A stretch of DNA of 49,346 nt from Deltaproteobacteria bacterium (GCA_036574075.1 JAINCN010000053.1:1-49346); one strand, 5' to 3'. Shown: positions 15,958 through 24,659, counted from the stretch's first letter. Program-made: numbers and translations. Notes: generated by a model from the sequence alone, not told the origin.

Positions 15958-18813
15958 TCACTCATCTCCTTTGATGATACCGTCTCTGCGGCAGAGCATC
16001 CGCAGGTCGCATTCCTTGCAGATTCCCGGTTCCGGTGGCACTGTCACCGCAAACTCCCGCGCCTGGATGCGGCGAACGGTCTCGTCGAAGTGGCGGCCGG
16101 CCTCCTCGACGCGCCTCGGGTCGTAGGGCAGGACCATCAGCGCGTCCTGCTTGCGGGGTTCCGAAGTCCAGTAGAGCAACAGCCGGTCCACGTGCCGGCC
16201 ATGACGCTGCTCCAGGATGTACGCGTAGATGCAGAGCTGGCGCTCGTAGGCAGCGATGAGGTTCGGGTTCTCTTTCGGTCGCGGCGAGGTCTTGAAATCG
16301 AGCAGCTCGAGCTTGCCATCGTGACCGAGCAGCAGGTCTACTTTCCCGGTCAGGATGTATCCGTCCTTCTCCAGGGAGACATCCACTTCGGTCTGGATCA
16401 CCCGGCGCATCTCGTCGCGGTTCTGGCGGAAGTAATTCAGTACCTGGGTGAACGCCGACTCCTTGGCAGGGTCTCCGATTGGGCGCACGTCGGACAGAGT
16501 AAGGAACCGGAACGTTCGTTCGAAAAGCTCACGGATGCACGATTGCGTAAGCGTCTCGAGCTTGCCGTCGAGGACGACGCGGTGGATCTCCTCGATGGTC
16601 TGGTGCACGAGCTGACCAAAGAAGATCACCGCCGAGCGCGACGGCGCGAAGTCGTACTCGCGAAAGAACTGGTACTGGCGCGGGCAAGTCTCGTAAATCT
16701 TCAGATCACCCGTGAAGCTGTAGGACCGCTTGACCGGTAGGCGCTCGCGCAGGGGGAAGCGTTGCGCGGCCAGGAGATCCTTCTGCACGTAAGGCCACTG
16801 GGGAAGCCCCTGCCAAATGGGAGCGAAATAGTCCTTCGGCCGTTCGTGCGCTGTAAGAACCAAGACTTTTTGCGCTCTTGAAAAAGCGACGTAGTGCAGG
16901 CGCATCCGGTCGAACCCGGTGATCCGGTTCTCCGGCTCGAAGGGCGGGCGGTGGTAGTAGGGGCCCAGGTCCCGGTCGACCGACTTGGGACTCGAAAGCT
17001 GCGTGCAGAGCGAACCCACCACCACGATCGGGAATTCGAGCCCCTTGGCCTGATGAATGGTCATCACCTGGACGTGGCCCTTGGGGAAGGGCTGGTCCGG
17101 GTCCTCATACTCATTGATCCCCCCATCGTAGAGAAGCCTGAGGAAGCTGTTGAACAGATGCAACCGCAAGCTCTCGCGGTTGCGGTGGGTGACGACCGTG
17201 TAGTGGTAGTAGCTCTGGAACGCGTTCAGGAGCTGCGAGAAGATCGCCAGGTTGCGGGCCGCGTTCTCGTTCTTGGCCGCGCCGGCGAAGGGCTCCAGGG
17301 CCAGCAGACGATAGAGGTAATCCGCCGGCCGGACGTCGAGCGTCGCACCTTCTTCGAGGGCCCCAATCTCCGAGGTCCAGTCTTGGAGTGCCCTGGCAAG
17401 CGGGTGTGGTGATGCGAACCGACGCCCCAGATGAATGAGGGCCTCGTCCACGTATCGGGCCAGGTCTGCGACCGCCCCGGCTACCACACCCCGGCCGTCA
17501 CCGTGCCAGCCGAAGATGACGGCGAAGCAGGCCACGACGTCGCGGATCTCTTCGTTCTCGAAGTAGGCGCGGGCGCGTGGGCAGAACGCAGGGATGCCGC
17601 GCTTGGCGAGGGCCTCGAGATACTCGCTACTGTGCTCCTGGCGGACGCTGTGAAGGAGTAGCGCGACCTGGCTGTAGTCTTCGATGATACGATTCTCCTT
17701 GAGATATGCGACAAGCTCAGCAAGTCGCCGGGCCTCATCACGCCGGTCGCGTCCCCAGATGGCAAAGACCGCCGGATACTCCGGGTGCTCCGTCTTCGGG
17801 TCGGCCTTGATGGTCTTGTCGTAGCGGAAGGGTGCACCACCTTGGTTGGACCAGTCGGCCGAGGCCATCCATCGGTCGTAGCGTTCGATGATGTTCGGGT
17901 GCGAGCGGTAGTTGGTCGTCAGCTTGACGATTTTGCAGCCGGGCATGCGCTGCGGGAACTCCAGGATGTTGCGGACCGTTGCACCCCGGAACCGGTACAG
18001 GCTCTGGTCCTCGTCGCCGACGACGCACAGGTTCCTGGTCTTCTCGGTGAGTTTCAGCAGGAGCTGTTCCTGGACGTAGTTCGTATCTTGGTACTCGTCC
18101 ACGAGGACGTACTTGATCCGGCCCGTCAGGGCCTCCGTGACATCGGGGTCCGCCAGAAGGTCGTGGACGAGCCTCTGGAGGTGGGCGAAGTCAACGCGGT
18201 TGTTCTCGAACAGTGTGCGCCGGTAGGCGGCATAGGCCTCCCCTATGCTCCGCAAAAAGCTATTGCCTGAGGCGAGAAGCGCCTGGGGATCGACCAGCTC
18301 TTCCGTGATCTTGTCGAGGTACGCGCGGACCCCTTCGATGGCGGTCCACCGTGTCTTCCAGCGCCCCAGGTAGACGCCGTCCCGTGCTTGCCCGACAACC
18401 TCCTCAAAATGCTCGAACAAGAAGAGGAGCTGGGTCAATTCATCCAAAGTTTCGTAGTTGTGCCCCAGGGGCGTCTTATGTCGGTAACGCTGAAGCAGGC
18501 TGTTGCACAGCCCGTGAATCGTTGAGACCGTGAGTTCGGACAGGTCGCCCTTGTAGCCGATCCGTCGAGCCGCGGCGGCCATGCGGTCGCGCATCTCGAA
18601 GGCGGCCTTCTCCGTGAAGGTGCAGAGGATCACTTCGTTTGGAGCGGCCCGGCCGAGGGCAAGAAGGTTCAACGCCCGAAGGACGATGCTGTAGGTCTTC
18701 CCCGAACCGGGACCGGCGACGACGAGCAGGGGACCTTCCACGTGCCCTACCACCGACCGTTGAGCGTCGTTCAAGTCCGGGTAGTGCTCAAGGATGGCGG
18801 GAGCAATGGTCAT
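15958..18813 (-). CDS. UvrD-like helicase fused to Fe-S PD-(D/E)XK nuclease
   Basis: 951 residues. SF1 helicase: Walker A GPGSGKT at 34-40, FTEKAAFEMRDR (motif Ia), VDEYQDTNY near 238 (motif II), GDEDQSLYRFRGA (motif III), TTNYRSHP (motif IV), TIHQAKGLEFPIV (motif V) and HYVAFSRAQ (motif VI). The C-terminal third is a RecB/AddB-type nuclease: GKVDLLL, ELLDFKTS and AYERQLCIYAYIL carry the acidic, Lys and Gln positions. A Cys in ETCPRQYQFF plus three Cys in CKECDLRMLC fit the AddB/Cas4-type 4Fe-4S cluster. It unwinds and degrades DNA ends. It starts on the radC stop (ATGA overlap) and ends 11 bases before mod. Distinct from housekeeping UvrD/PcrA, which lack the nuclease. Confidence 0.9.
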   Translation of the reverse strand: MTIAPAILEHYPDLNDAQRSVVGHVEGPLLVVAGPGSGKTYSIVLRALNLLALGRAAPNEVILCTFTEKAAFEMRDRMAAAARRIGYKGDLSELTVSTIHGLCNSLLQRYRHKTPLGHNYETLDELTQLLFLFEHFEEVVGQARDGVYLGRWKTRWTAIEGVRAYLDKITEELVDPQALLASGNSFLRSIGEAYAAYRRTLFENNRVDFAHLQRLVHDLLADPDVTEALTGRIKYVLVDEYQDTNYVQEQLLLKLTEKTRNLCVVGDEDQSLYRFRGATVRNILEFPQRMPGCKIVKLTTNYRSHPNIIERYDRWMASADWSNQGGAPFRYDKTIKADPKTEHPEYPAVFAIWGRDRRDEARRLAELVAYLKENRIIEDYSQVALLLHSVRQEHSSEYLEALAKRGIPAFCPRARAYFENEEIRDVVACFAVIFGWHGDGRGVVAGAVADLARYVDEALIHLGRRFASPHPLARALQDWTSEIGALEEGATLDVRPADYLYRLLALEPFAGAAKNENAARNLAIFSQLLNAFQSYYHYTVVTHRNRESLRLHLFNSFLRLLYDGGINEYEDPDQPFPKGHVQVMTIHQAKGLEFPIVVVGSLCTQLSSPKSVDRDLGPYYHRPPFEPENRITGFDRMRLHYVAFSRAQKVLVLTAHERPKDYFAPIWQGLPQWPYVQKDLLAAQRFPLRERLPVKRSYSFTGDLKIYETCPRQYQFFREYDFAPSRSAVIFFGQLVHQTIEEIHRVVLDGKLETLTQSCIRELFERTFRFLTLSDVRPIGDPAKESAFTQVLNYFRQNRDEMRRVIQTEVDVSLEKDGYILTGKVDLLLGHDGKLELLDFKTSPRPKENPNLIAAYERQLCIYAYILEQRHGRHVDRLLLYWTSEPRKQDALMVLPYDPRRVEEAGRHFDETVRRIQAREFAVTVPPEPGICKECDLRMLCRRDGIIKGDE

Positions 18814-19499
18814 AGCAGGCCCGCCTTTCGGAAGCTGAAGACTGCGTCAACCGAGACAACCAGGTGGTCAACGATCTTGATCTGGACTGTCTCCGCTGCG
18901 AGCACCAAAGCGCGAGTCAGGAGCTTGTCCTGTTCGGTGGGTTCGACCTTACCGTTGGGGTGATTGTGGGCTAAGACGAGGGCCGCTGCCCCCCTCCGCA
19001 ATGCGGACTCAACCACCCGGCGCGGATAGACGGCTGCCCGGTCGATGGTCCCTTCCTCGAGTCGCTCAATCCCATCGCGGAGGAGGCGTCGTCCAGAGTC
19101 GAGATACGCTACTTCGAAGACCTCGTTGCGCAGGGCCCCGATCCGGGTGCGCCAGGTGATCTCGAGCAGGCTTTCGTCGGTAACTGACCCTTTGCCTTCG
19201 GCGGACTGCTGCAGGTAGAGCGTGGCGGCAGCCCGGATGATCCGTAGCGCGACTGGGGCTACCGAACCGATTCCCTTCACTTCGCGCAGCTCGTCGATGG
19301 GGGCGTCCAAGATCGCTCGCAGACTCCCGAACCGCTCGATCAAGGCCTTCGCGGGCCGTTTCACGTCGGACCGAGGAATCGCCAGCGTGAGAAGTAGTTC
19401 CACAACCTCGTGGTCGGCAAAGCCCTCGAGACCGGCCTTCATGAAGCGTTCACGAAGCCGCTTCCTGTGTCCGAGGTAGTGGAGATCAGACGCGCTCAT
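18810..19499 (-). CDS. radC: RadC/JAB domain protein
   Basis: 229 residues. N-terminal helix-hairpin-helix region (LREVKGIGSVAPVALR) and C-terminal JAB/MPN metalloprotease-like domain with the metal motif AHNHPNGKVEPTEQD. RadC family proteins have no firmly established activity; they are over-represented in mobile and defence islands. The ATG at 19499 begins MSASDLHYLGHRKRLRERF, the usual RadC N-terminus. The stop overlaps the helicase-nuclease start by 4 bases, so it is the first visible gene of the island operon. Confidence 0.9.
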   Translation of the reverse strand: MSASDLHYLGHRKRLRERFMKAGLEGFADHEVVELLLTLAIPRSDVKRPAKALIERFGSLRAILDAPIDELREVKGIGSVAPVALRIIRAAATLYLQQSAEGKGSVTDESLLEITWRTRIGALRNEVFEVAYLDSGRRLLRDGIERLEEGTIDRAAVYPRRVVESALRRGAAALVLAHNHPNGKVEPTEQDKLLTRALVLAAETVQIKIVDHLVVSVDAVFSFRKAGLL

Positions 19500-19574
19500 C
19501 GGGTTCGCTTTCTCCGCCGCCGCTTCGCTTTCGCCGGTCGCCCGTCCACATTCTTGTTTGCCTCAGCTTCTTTT

Positions 19575-19830
19575 TCACAGGACCCTCCACCACGGTGCTG
19601 CCAGCACGTCGGGAGCGAGCCACTCGAGGGTGCTTCCGGTGTGCAGCAGCAGTCCCGCGCGCATTCTTGCTGTACTCGGCCCGGAACGTGCGCAGGTGCC
19701 TCGTGTCCCCCCTTCAGACCGGCCCTTCCGCCTGCGCGAGCAGCTCCGCGGAGTCGTAGTTTACACTCGTCACCCCGAAGTCCGGCTTGCGCCCGCACCT
19801 GGAGCATGGTCTCCAGGTCGTTATTTTTCC
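19575..19830 (-). pseudogene. Decayed C-terminal fragment, possibly of a DUF4143-type AAA ATPase
   Basis: The end reads LLLHTGSTLEWLAPDVLAAP and then WWRVL before a TGA at about 19575, a C-terminus I associate with DUF4143/AAA-type ATPases. Upstream, coding-like stretches occur in two further frames (VTSVNYDSAELLAQ; RTFRAEYSKNARG), so the reading is broken by at least two shifts. It forms the upstream edge of the defence island next to radC. The family assignment is from memory of the terminal motif only. Confidence 0.35.
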
Positions 19831-19839
19831 GACCAGAAG

Positions 19840-20313
19840 TTATGCCATCTTCTGGCGTCTTTCTCGCTGTGCGTTCTCGAAAAGGGCATGGAAATTTATG
19901 GGCTCCATGAGGAACGGAGGGAACCCTCCGTCAATGGTGGCCTGAGCCAGGATCTGGCGAGTGAAAGGAAAGAGATAGGTCGGGCAGTCCACGCCGAGGA
20001 CCCGCGGAAGATGCTCCTCGGGGATGTTTTTCAGGAGAAAGATGCCGGCGTGTTCCGCCTCGATGATAAAGATGGTCTTTTCGTCCGACTTGTTCTTGAG
20101 GTCGGCAGTGATGGTGAGAATGACCTCCCAGTGGTCGTTTTCAAGCTTATTGTGTTTGAGCCCGAGCTTGAGATCGATTTTGGGTTCCTCGATCTTTGCG
20201 AGGTAGATATCAGGGGCGTTAGGGTTTTCGAAGGAAAGGTCCTTAAGGAACATCTTCTGGAGTCTGAAAACGGGGTAGTCGTTTTGCTGGGGTGGAGCAG
20301 TTTTTTCTGTCAT
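19840..20313 (-). CDS. secB: Protein-export chaperone SecB
   Basis: 157-residue tetrameric chaperone that holds preproteins unfolded and hands them to SecA. Recognised by FRLQKMFLKDLSFENPNAP near the N-terminus, KTIFIIEAEHAGIFLL, the switch into CPTYLFPFTRQILAQATIDG, and the end GGFPPFLMEPINFHALF. The start at 20313 has AAAGGATG upstream and coincides with homology; an in-frame extension reaches into the regulator gene and was discarded. It lies 76 bases after the response-regulator gene. Confidence 0.95.
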   Translation of the reverse strand: MTEKTAPPQQNDYPVFRLQKMFLKDLSFENPNAPDIYLAKIEEPKIDLKLGLKHNKLENDHWEVILTITADLKNKSDEKTIFIIEAEHAGIFLLKNIPEEHLPRVLGVDCPTYLFPFTRQILAQATIDGGFPPFLMEPINFHALFENAQRERRQKMA

Positions 20314-20389
20314 AAAGGCATCCTTTTTGCTGATTTTGAGGATAAAATTTGTTGAACCATACCCTTCAAGGCATGGCTCTGCAAGGCGA

Positions 20390-21733
20390 TCAGGGTCGTT
20401 TTTGCCCGCGCTTGATCCCGTATTTGTCCATCTTGTAGCGTAGAGCCCGTTCGCTGATGCCCAGTGCGATGGCGGCCCGTGTCTGGACCCATCCGCTCTT
20501 GTCGAGGGCATTGAGGATGGCCGTTCGTTCCAGGTCGGCCGTCCGTTTGTCGAGCATTTCGTCCTTTCCGAATGAAGGTGTGCGGACTTCGGGCGGGAGG
20601 TCGGCTGGTTCGATGACGTTTCCGCGTGCGAGGGTGACGGTCCGCTGGACGATGTGCTCGAGCTCCCGGATGTTTCCCGGGTAATGGTATCTGACTATGA
20701 GGTCCATGGACTCAGGAGAAAAGGTGACTGGACGGAATGAATCGCGGGCGACGAAGAGCTCCACGAGACGGCGGATGTCCTCTTTTCGCTGCCGAAGGGG
20801 CGGAATCTCGATCTCGAAGACATTCAGCCGGTAATACAGGTCCTCCCGGAATTCCCCCTTTTCCATCATGGACTTGAGGTCCCGGTTGGTGGCGGTGACG
20901 ATTCGCGTGTCCACCTCGATGGTCCTCTCGCTGCCCATCCTCGTGATGCGTTTTTCCTGGATGGCCCTGAGGAGCTTGGACTGGAGGCCAAGAGGGAGCT
21001 CCCCGATCTCGTCGAGAAAGAGGGTCCCCATGTGGGCGAGTTCGAAACGTCCGCGCCTGGAAGCGACCGCCCCGGTAAAGGCCCCCCTTTCGTGTCCGAA
21101 GAGTTCGCTTTCAAAGAGCCCCTCTGGGATGGCGGCGCAATTCACCTCCACGAAAGGGCCATCCTTTCGCGGGCTAAGCAGGTGGACGAGGCGTGCGATG
21201 AGCTCCTTGCCGGTCCCGGTCTCGCCCCTGACGAGGACCGCCCACGGCGTAGGGGCCACGCGCCTGACCAGCGAGAGGACCTCCTTCATGGCCGGGCTCT
21301 CTGCCACGAAATTCACGGGAAGAGGTGACTCGCAGGCCGCATTCTCGACCGTTGCGGCATCTTCCTCGACTTGGACGAGTCTTTCGGTCTCTCGAATCCT
21401 TTGGAGTAGGGCGTCCAAATCCACTGGCTTTTCCAGATAGTCGTCCGCTCCGAGTTTCATGACGGAAACAGCGGTCCCCACCTCTCCATATGCAGTGATC
21501 ATGATGACCCTGACCAGCGGGTTCAGCCCTTTGATGCGTTCGAGGACCTCCTTTCCCGAGATTCCCGGCATCTTCTGGTCGAGAAGGACGAGCTGGACCG
21601 GAGTCCGGGCATAAATGGCCAGTGCCGTTTCTCCATCCGGAGCCGCAAGGACCTCATATCCGTGCCTTTCGAGAAAGCCCTGGAGGAGTTCCCGCTGGAG
21701 GGGCTCATCCTCGACTACAAGTATCTTCATCAC
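20390..21733 (-). CDS. NtrC-family sigma-54-dependent response regulator
   Basis: 447 residues in the canonical three-domain order. Receiver domain at 1-120 (acid pair ED at 8-9, phospho-acceptor Asp in LLDQKMPG at about 52, Thr in MITAYGE, Lys in EKPVD). AAA+ domain at about 145-370 with Walker A GETGTGKE, the sigma-54 contact loop GAFTGA, and LDEIGELPL. C-terminal Fis-type helix-turn-helix (TRAAIALGISERALRYKMDKYGI). It remodels sigma-54 polymerase at enhancer-dependent promoters after phosphorylation. It starts 11 bases after the cognate kinase gene. The pair resembles ZraSR/AtoSC-type systems; the target genes are not shown by the sequence, but the small exported proteins upstream are candidates. 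Confidence 0.95.
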   Translation of the reverse strand: MMKILVVEDEPLQRELLQGFLERHGYEVLAAPDGETALAIYARTPVQLVLLDQKMPGISGKEVLERIKGLNPLVRVIMITAYGEVGTAVSVMKLGADDYLEKPVDLDALLQRIRETERLVQVEEDAATVENAACESPLPVNFVAESPAMKEVLSLVRRVAPTPWAVLVRGETGTGKELIARLVHLLSPRKDGPFVEVNCAAIPEGLFESELFGHERGAFTGAVASRRGRFELAHMGTLFLDEIGELPLGLQSKLLRAIQEKRITRMGSERTIEVDTRIVTATNRDLKSMMEKGEFREDLYYRLNVFEIEIPPLRQRKEDIRRLVELFVARDSFRPVTFSPESMDLIVRYHYPGNIRELEHIVQRTVTLARGNVIEPADLPPEVRTPSFGKDEMLDKRTADLERTAILNALDKSGWVQTRAAIALGISERALRYKMDKYGIKRGQKRP

Positions 21734-21743
21734 AAATTATGCG

Positions 21744-23423
21744 CTACCCAGCCGATAAGCACAGGGTTTTTGCAGATAGGAGATTTCGGGGCAGTCGTAT
21801 CGTGACGACGAAAGTTTTACCATTCCGGATGGTTGCGGCAATAGTCCCGGCCATGGCCTGAACAATCTTGCGCGATATGGCAAGCCCAAGGCCCGTGCCC
21901 TGTGTCTTAGTGGTGAAATAGGGCTCGAAGACATGGGCGATTTCGTCGGGCTCAGGAAGTGTGCCATCGTTTTCTACGTGAAGGACGACGGTTTCTCCCT
22001 CGTATTTCGCGGAGATGAGGATCCTTCCATTCTCAGGCGCTGCCTCGGCTGCGTTCCTGAGAAGGTTCGCCATCACCTGACAGATGAGATTTCGGTCCGT
22101 GAAGATCTCGGATTGGGGCGGGATCTCCTTTTGGACGACAATGCCTTTTTTCTCCAGGACATCCTTCAGGATGGAAACGGCGTCTTCGACAAGGGTCTCG
22201 ATGTCCGTTTTCTCGGGGTGGAACCTGGGGGTCCGCGCATAATCGAGGAGATTAGAAACAATCCCGTTTGTCCGGGCAAGGGACTCGAGGACTACGGATA
22301 TCAGCCGCCGGTGTTGGGGAGTGAGTTCATCCGCCTCCATGGAAAGGCGCTGGAGCCCCATGGACATGGCATTCAGGGGGTTTCTCACCTCATGGGCGAT
22401 GGATGCAGCAGCACGTCCGAGGGCCGCCTCCTCGCGTCGTCGAGAAAGCTGCCTTTCGTATTCCTCCACCTGCTTGAAGTGTCGGGACTGTTGCCGGTAA
22501 AGAAGCCAGGAGAGGAGGGCGGCGGAGACGGCGAGAAGGCCTCCGAAAAGGGAGAAATCGCGGAAAAGCAGGGAGATCCGTTCCTGAAGCGGAGATGCGT
22601 CGATGCCAACGATGAGGGCCCGGCTCCCGAGCCCGACGGTGACCTCTGCGACGGGTTTTCCGTCCTTTTCCCCAATGGTGACAGGGGACTCCCGAGGGAT
22701 CCCTTCATGTAGGCCGTTTTTTTCAGGAAGGGTGGGAGGGGATGTCTCCACGACGCTGACGAAAGAGATCCCGTGGAGACGCGAGATCTTCTCGATCATC
22801 CGTTCGAGACTGACTTCCCTTCTGAGTTCCTCGAGGTCACGGCCGGGTACCCCTGTCACAATGCATCCCCCTCCGGTGGAGGGTTGGACAAGCCTGATTT
22901 CGTGGTTTCTTGCGTCATGAATGAGTCTGTGTAGGCCCTCGCATTTTGAAAACCCCGATGTCCATCCTGTAGGCCCCTCGACTCGAGTGCCGTCTTTTCG
23001 TATAACGGCAACTCCCGAGAGCCCGGCCTCCTGGGCGAACGCGGCCAGTTCTTGGGAATCGAAGGGTTCGACTGCATCGAGGTACGAGACGAACCGTGCG
23101 GTATTGGTGAGAAAGAGGGCGAGGGTCTCGTCGCTTACCTCTGCGGAACGAATGGCCCATCTGGCCTGAAGGGCGACCATGTCCGCAACGAGCCTGGCAT
23201 GGTCTCTGGCGTCGGCCATGAAAAGGGACTTGGCACGGGATGCCTGAAGGAAAAAGTTTACGAGGACAAAGACAAAGAGGATGCCGAAGACGAAAAGGTT
23301 GCCTTTCCAGAGGGGAAGGCCGGCATGAGGGCCTTCGGGATGTCTTCCCTCAGCGGCCATGCCTTCCACCGTGTCCACCGCCCCTTCCGCCGAAGCCCCT
23401 TTCGAATGCGTCTTCTTGCCCAT
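21744..23423 (-). CDS. Membrane sensor histidine kinase
   Basis: 559 residues. Hydrophilic start, transmembrane helix at about 40-60, periplasmic sensor of about 225 residues, second helix at about 290-310, then the HisKA domain with phospho-acceptor His 344 in SIAHEVRNPLNAM. HATPase boxes follow: NLLRNAAEA (N), VFEPYFTTK (F) and GTGLGLAISRKIV (G). Organisation is ZraS-like, but the sensor domain is not assigned. The chosen ATG at 23423 makes the gene overlap the preceding small gene by 74 bases; an ATG at 23357 is an alternative start that would nearly abolish the overlap. It is directly followed by its response regulator. Confidence 0.92.
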   Translation of the reverse strand: MGKKTHSKGASAEGAVDTVEGMAAEGRHPEGPHAGLPLWKGNLFVFGILFVFVLVNFFLQASRAKSLFMADARDHARLVADMVALQARWAIRSAEVSDETLALFLTNTARFVSYLDAVEPFDSQELAAFAQEAGLSGVAVIRKDGTRVEGPTGWTSGFSKCEGLHRLIHDARNHEIRLVQPSTGGGCIVTGVPGRDLEELRREVSLERMIEKISRLHGISFVSVVETSPPTLPEKNGLHEGIPRESPVTIGEKDGKPVAEVTVGLGSRALIVGIDASPLQERISLLFRDFSLFGGLLAVSAALLSWLLYRQQSRHFKQVEEYERQLSRRREEAALGRAAASIAHEVRNPLNAMSMGLQRLSMEADELTPQHRRLISVVLESLARTNGIVSNLLDYARTPRFHPEKTDIETLVEDAVSILKDVLEKKGIVVQKEIPPQSEIFTDRNLICQVMANLLRNAAEAAPENGRILISAKYEGETVVLHVENDGTLPEPDEIAHVFEPYFTTKTQGTGLGLAISRKIVQAMAGTIAATIRNGKTFVVTIRLPRNLLSAKTLCLSAG

Positions 23424-23793
23424 GTCCTTGCGGAGAGAGGCCCTTCATGAGCCGTTTGCGCACGCCTGTACGGTCATGCCCGCAGGAAAACCTGGAAGGG
23501 GAGATGATTCTGAGGGCACGGGGCAGACCGTCCGGGGCCATCGGCTCCTCCAGCCGGACACGCACGGTCTCTCCGGGAGAAAGGCCCTCGGGCATGTCTT
23601 TTGCGTCCGCCTGGACTTCAATCACCTGCCCTGCGTCGTATCCATGCGCAGGATGATCGACTTTCAGTATAAATATTCCGGATTCCGGGTCAACGGATTG
23701 GACCGTGCCGAAAACGCATGTGTTCTCGCACCAGGCCGATTGGGCGCCCAGGAGGAAAATGCCTGTAAGGATCAGGACGCCGAAAAGGGCCAT
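23350..23793 (-). CDS. Small exported protein with Gly/His-rich tail
   Basis: 147 residues, not assigned to a named family. A signal peptide is visible (hydrophobic 1-20, then AQSAWC), followed by a compact beta-rich domain (GTVQSVDPESGIFILKVDH ... GQVIEVQA ... GETVRVRL) that looks like an OB-type fold, and a tail GFGGRGGGHGGRHGR that could bind metal. The start at 23793 lies 8 bases from repeat copy B; longer in-frame starts only translate the repeat and were discarded. It precedes and overlaps the histidine kinase gene, so it may be an accessory of the sensor. Metal binding is inference. Confidence 0.65.
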   Translation of the reverse strand: MALFGVLILTGIFLLGAQSAWCENTCVFGTVQSVDPESGIFILKVDHPAHGYDAGQVIEVQADAKDMPEGLSPGETVRVRLEEPMAPDGLPRALRIISPSRFSCGHDRTGVRKRLMKGLSPQGHGQEDAFERGFGGRGGGHGGRHGR

Positions 23794-23800
23794 CCCATAA

Positions 23801-23986
23801 CCTGAATCCGTGAGCCTACGGCTGGGGGTATTTGTTTCGTGCGGCAAATAGCCCCCATCCGTGGGGGCAGATTTGCCGATCGAGCTCCGTCCATGGGCGC
23901 CTCCATCCACAAATACCCCGGCCGTAGGCTTATGCTGTGAAATCGAAAGGTTGAGTGCATATCTGTGCATATCTCACGGATTCAGG
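23801..23986. repeat. Palindromic intergenic repeat, copy B (186 bp)
   Basis: Complete copy with CCTGAATCCGTGAG at the left and its complement at the right, the long inner inverted pair, and the inner hairpin. It differs from the others by a tandem doubling of GTGCATATCT near 23963-23975. It lies between two minus-strand genes. Confidence 0.92.
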
Positions 23987-24066
23987 CATAAGATAATCCG
24001 GAATTCATGCCCATCATATTATCGAATTTGGGAAATGTGCCATTGCCTACCTTCCTGTGGGTATAA

Positions 24067-24098
24067 AAAGGCCGGTCATCTGAATGATGCCGGCCTTT
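24067..24098 (-). terminator. Rho-independent terminator after the 24149-24598 gene
   Basis: AAAGGCCGG pairs with CCGGCCTTT, extended inward by CATC/GATG around a 5-base loop. On the minus strand the stem is followed by TTTTTATAC, a good U-tract. It is 50 bases beyond the stop of the adjacent minus gene. Confidence 0.8.
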
Positions 24099-24148
24099 GT
24101 CCTTTTCCTGCCTTGGGAGGGAGACAGGGGGATCGGATTTACATCATC

Positions 24149-24598
24149 TTAGTTTGTGGATGGGCAATTCCCTGCCCGGCAGCGGGGGCCTTTCCACAAA
24201 GGCCTGCCGGTCTCGGCGTCGCGAAGCACTATGGTCTTGTCGTCAGTGGTCACGGACATGGCGACGAGTTTCTTGGTCCCGTCGCTGAAGGTCACCTCCA
24301 TGCCCTCTATGGTGATGGCCTCTCCGATCTCCGGTCGCGCTACGCCCTGTTCCTCCCAATAGGGAATGGGCCCCAATCCATAGACAGTGGTGATTCCGGA
24401 ACCCGTATCTATGCCGATTCCCTCGGCCCGTGTCCCGATGCTGGCGACCTGACCGGTAACGGTGACGGGTGTGCCCTGTGTGACTGCTGACACCGGGCAG
24501 GGCTGGGTGCAGTCCCCCATGCCCCTACAGGCAATGGCCTCATTGCCTGCGACCAGTCCGCCGATGACCAACAAAGTTGCAATGCCTTTCTTCATCAT
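24149..24598 (-). CDS. Exported OB-like domain protein of unknown function
   Basis: 149 residues with a signal peptide (KKGIATLLVIGGLVAGNEAIA), then a cysteine pair (CRGMGDCTQPC) and a beta-rich domain (GTPVTVTGQVASIG ... ITTVYGLGPIPYWEEQGVARPEIGE split by loops ... GEAITIEGMEV). It has the feel of the small periplasmic OB proteins common in sulfate reducers; no function can be given. Preceded by AAGGAGG. It lies 61 bases after the 24660-24962 gene on the same strand, and a strong terminator closes the pair. Confidence 0.75.
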   Translation of the reverse strand: MMKKGIATLLVIGGLVAGNEAIACRGMGDCTQPCPVSAVTQGTPVTVTGQVASIGTRAEGIGIDTGSGITTVYGLGPIPYWEEQGVARPEIGEAITIEGMEVTFSDGTKKLVAMSVTTDDKTIVLRDAETGRPLWKGPRCRAGNCPSTN

Positions 24599-24659
24599 GT
24601 CGTTTCCTCCTTTTTTGTTTTTTACCGAATGTATTGTATTTTTTGATGAAACCGGTTTT

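Noticed and set aside
4941-19499. Assignment of the island to BREX or DISARM
   Set aside because: No PglZ, BrxC/PglY, BrxL, DrmA, DrmB or DrmC-like product could be recognised, and the methyltransferase is type III-like, paired with its own Res.
19496-19807. 103-codon minus frame upstream of radC as a real gene
   Set aside because: Cys/Arg/Gly-rich low-quality translation; the recognisable protein text in this stretch is in another, broken frame.
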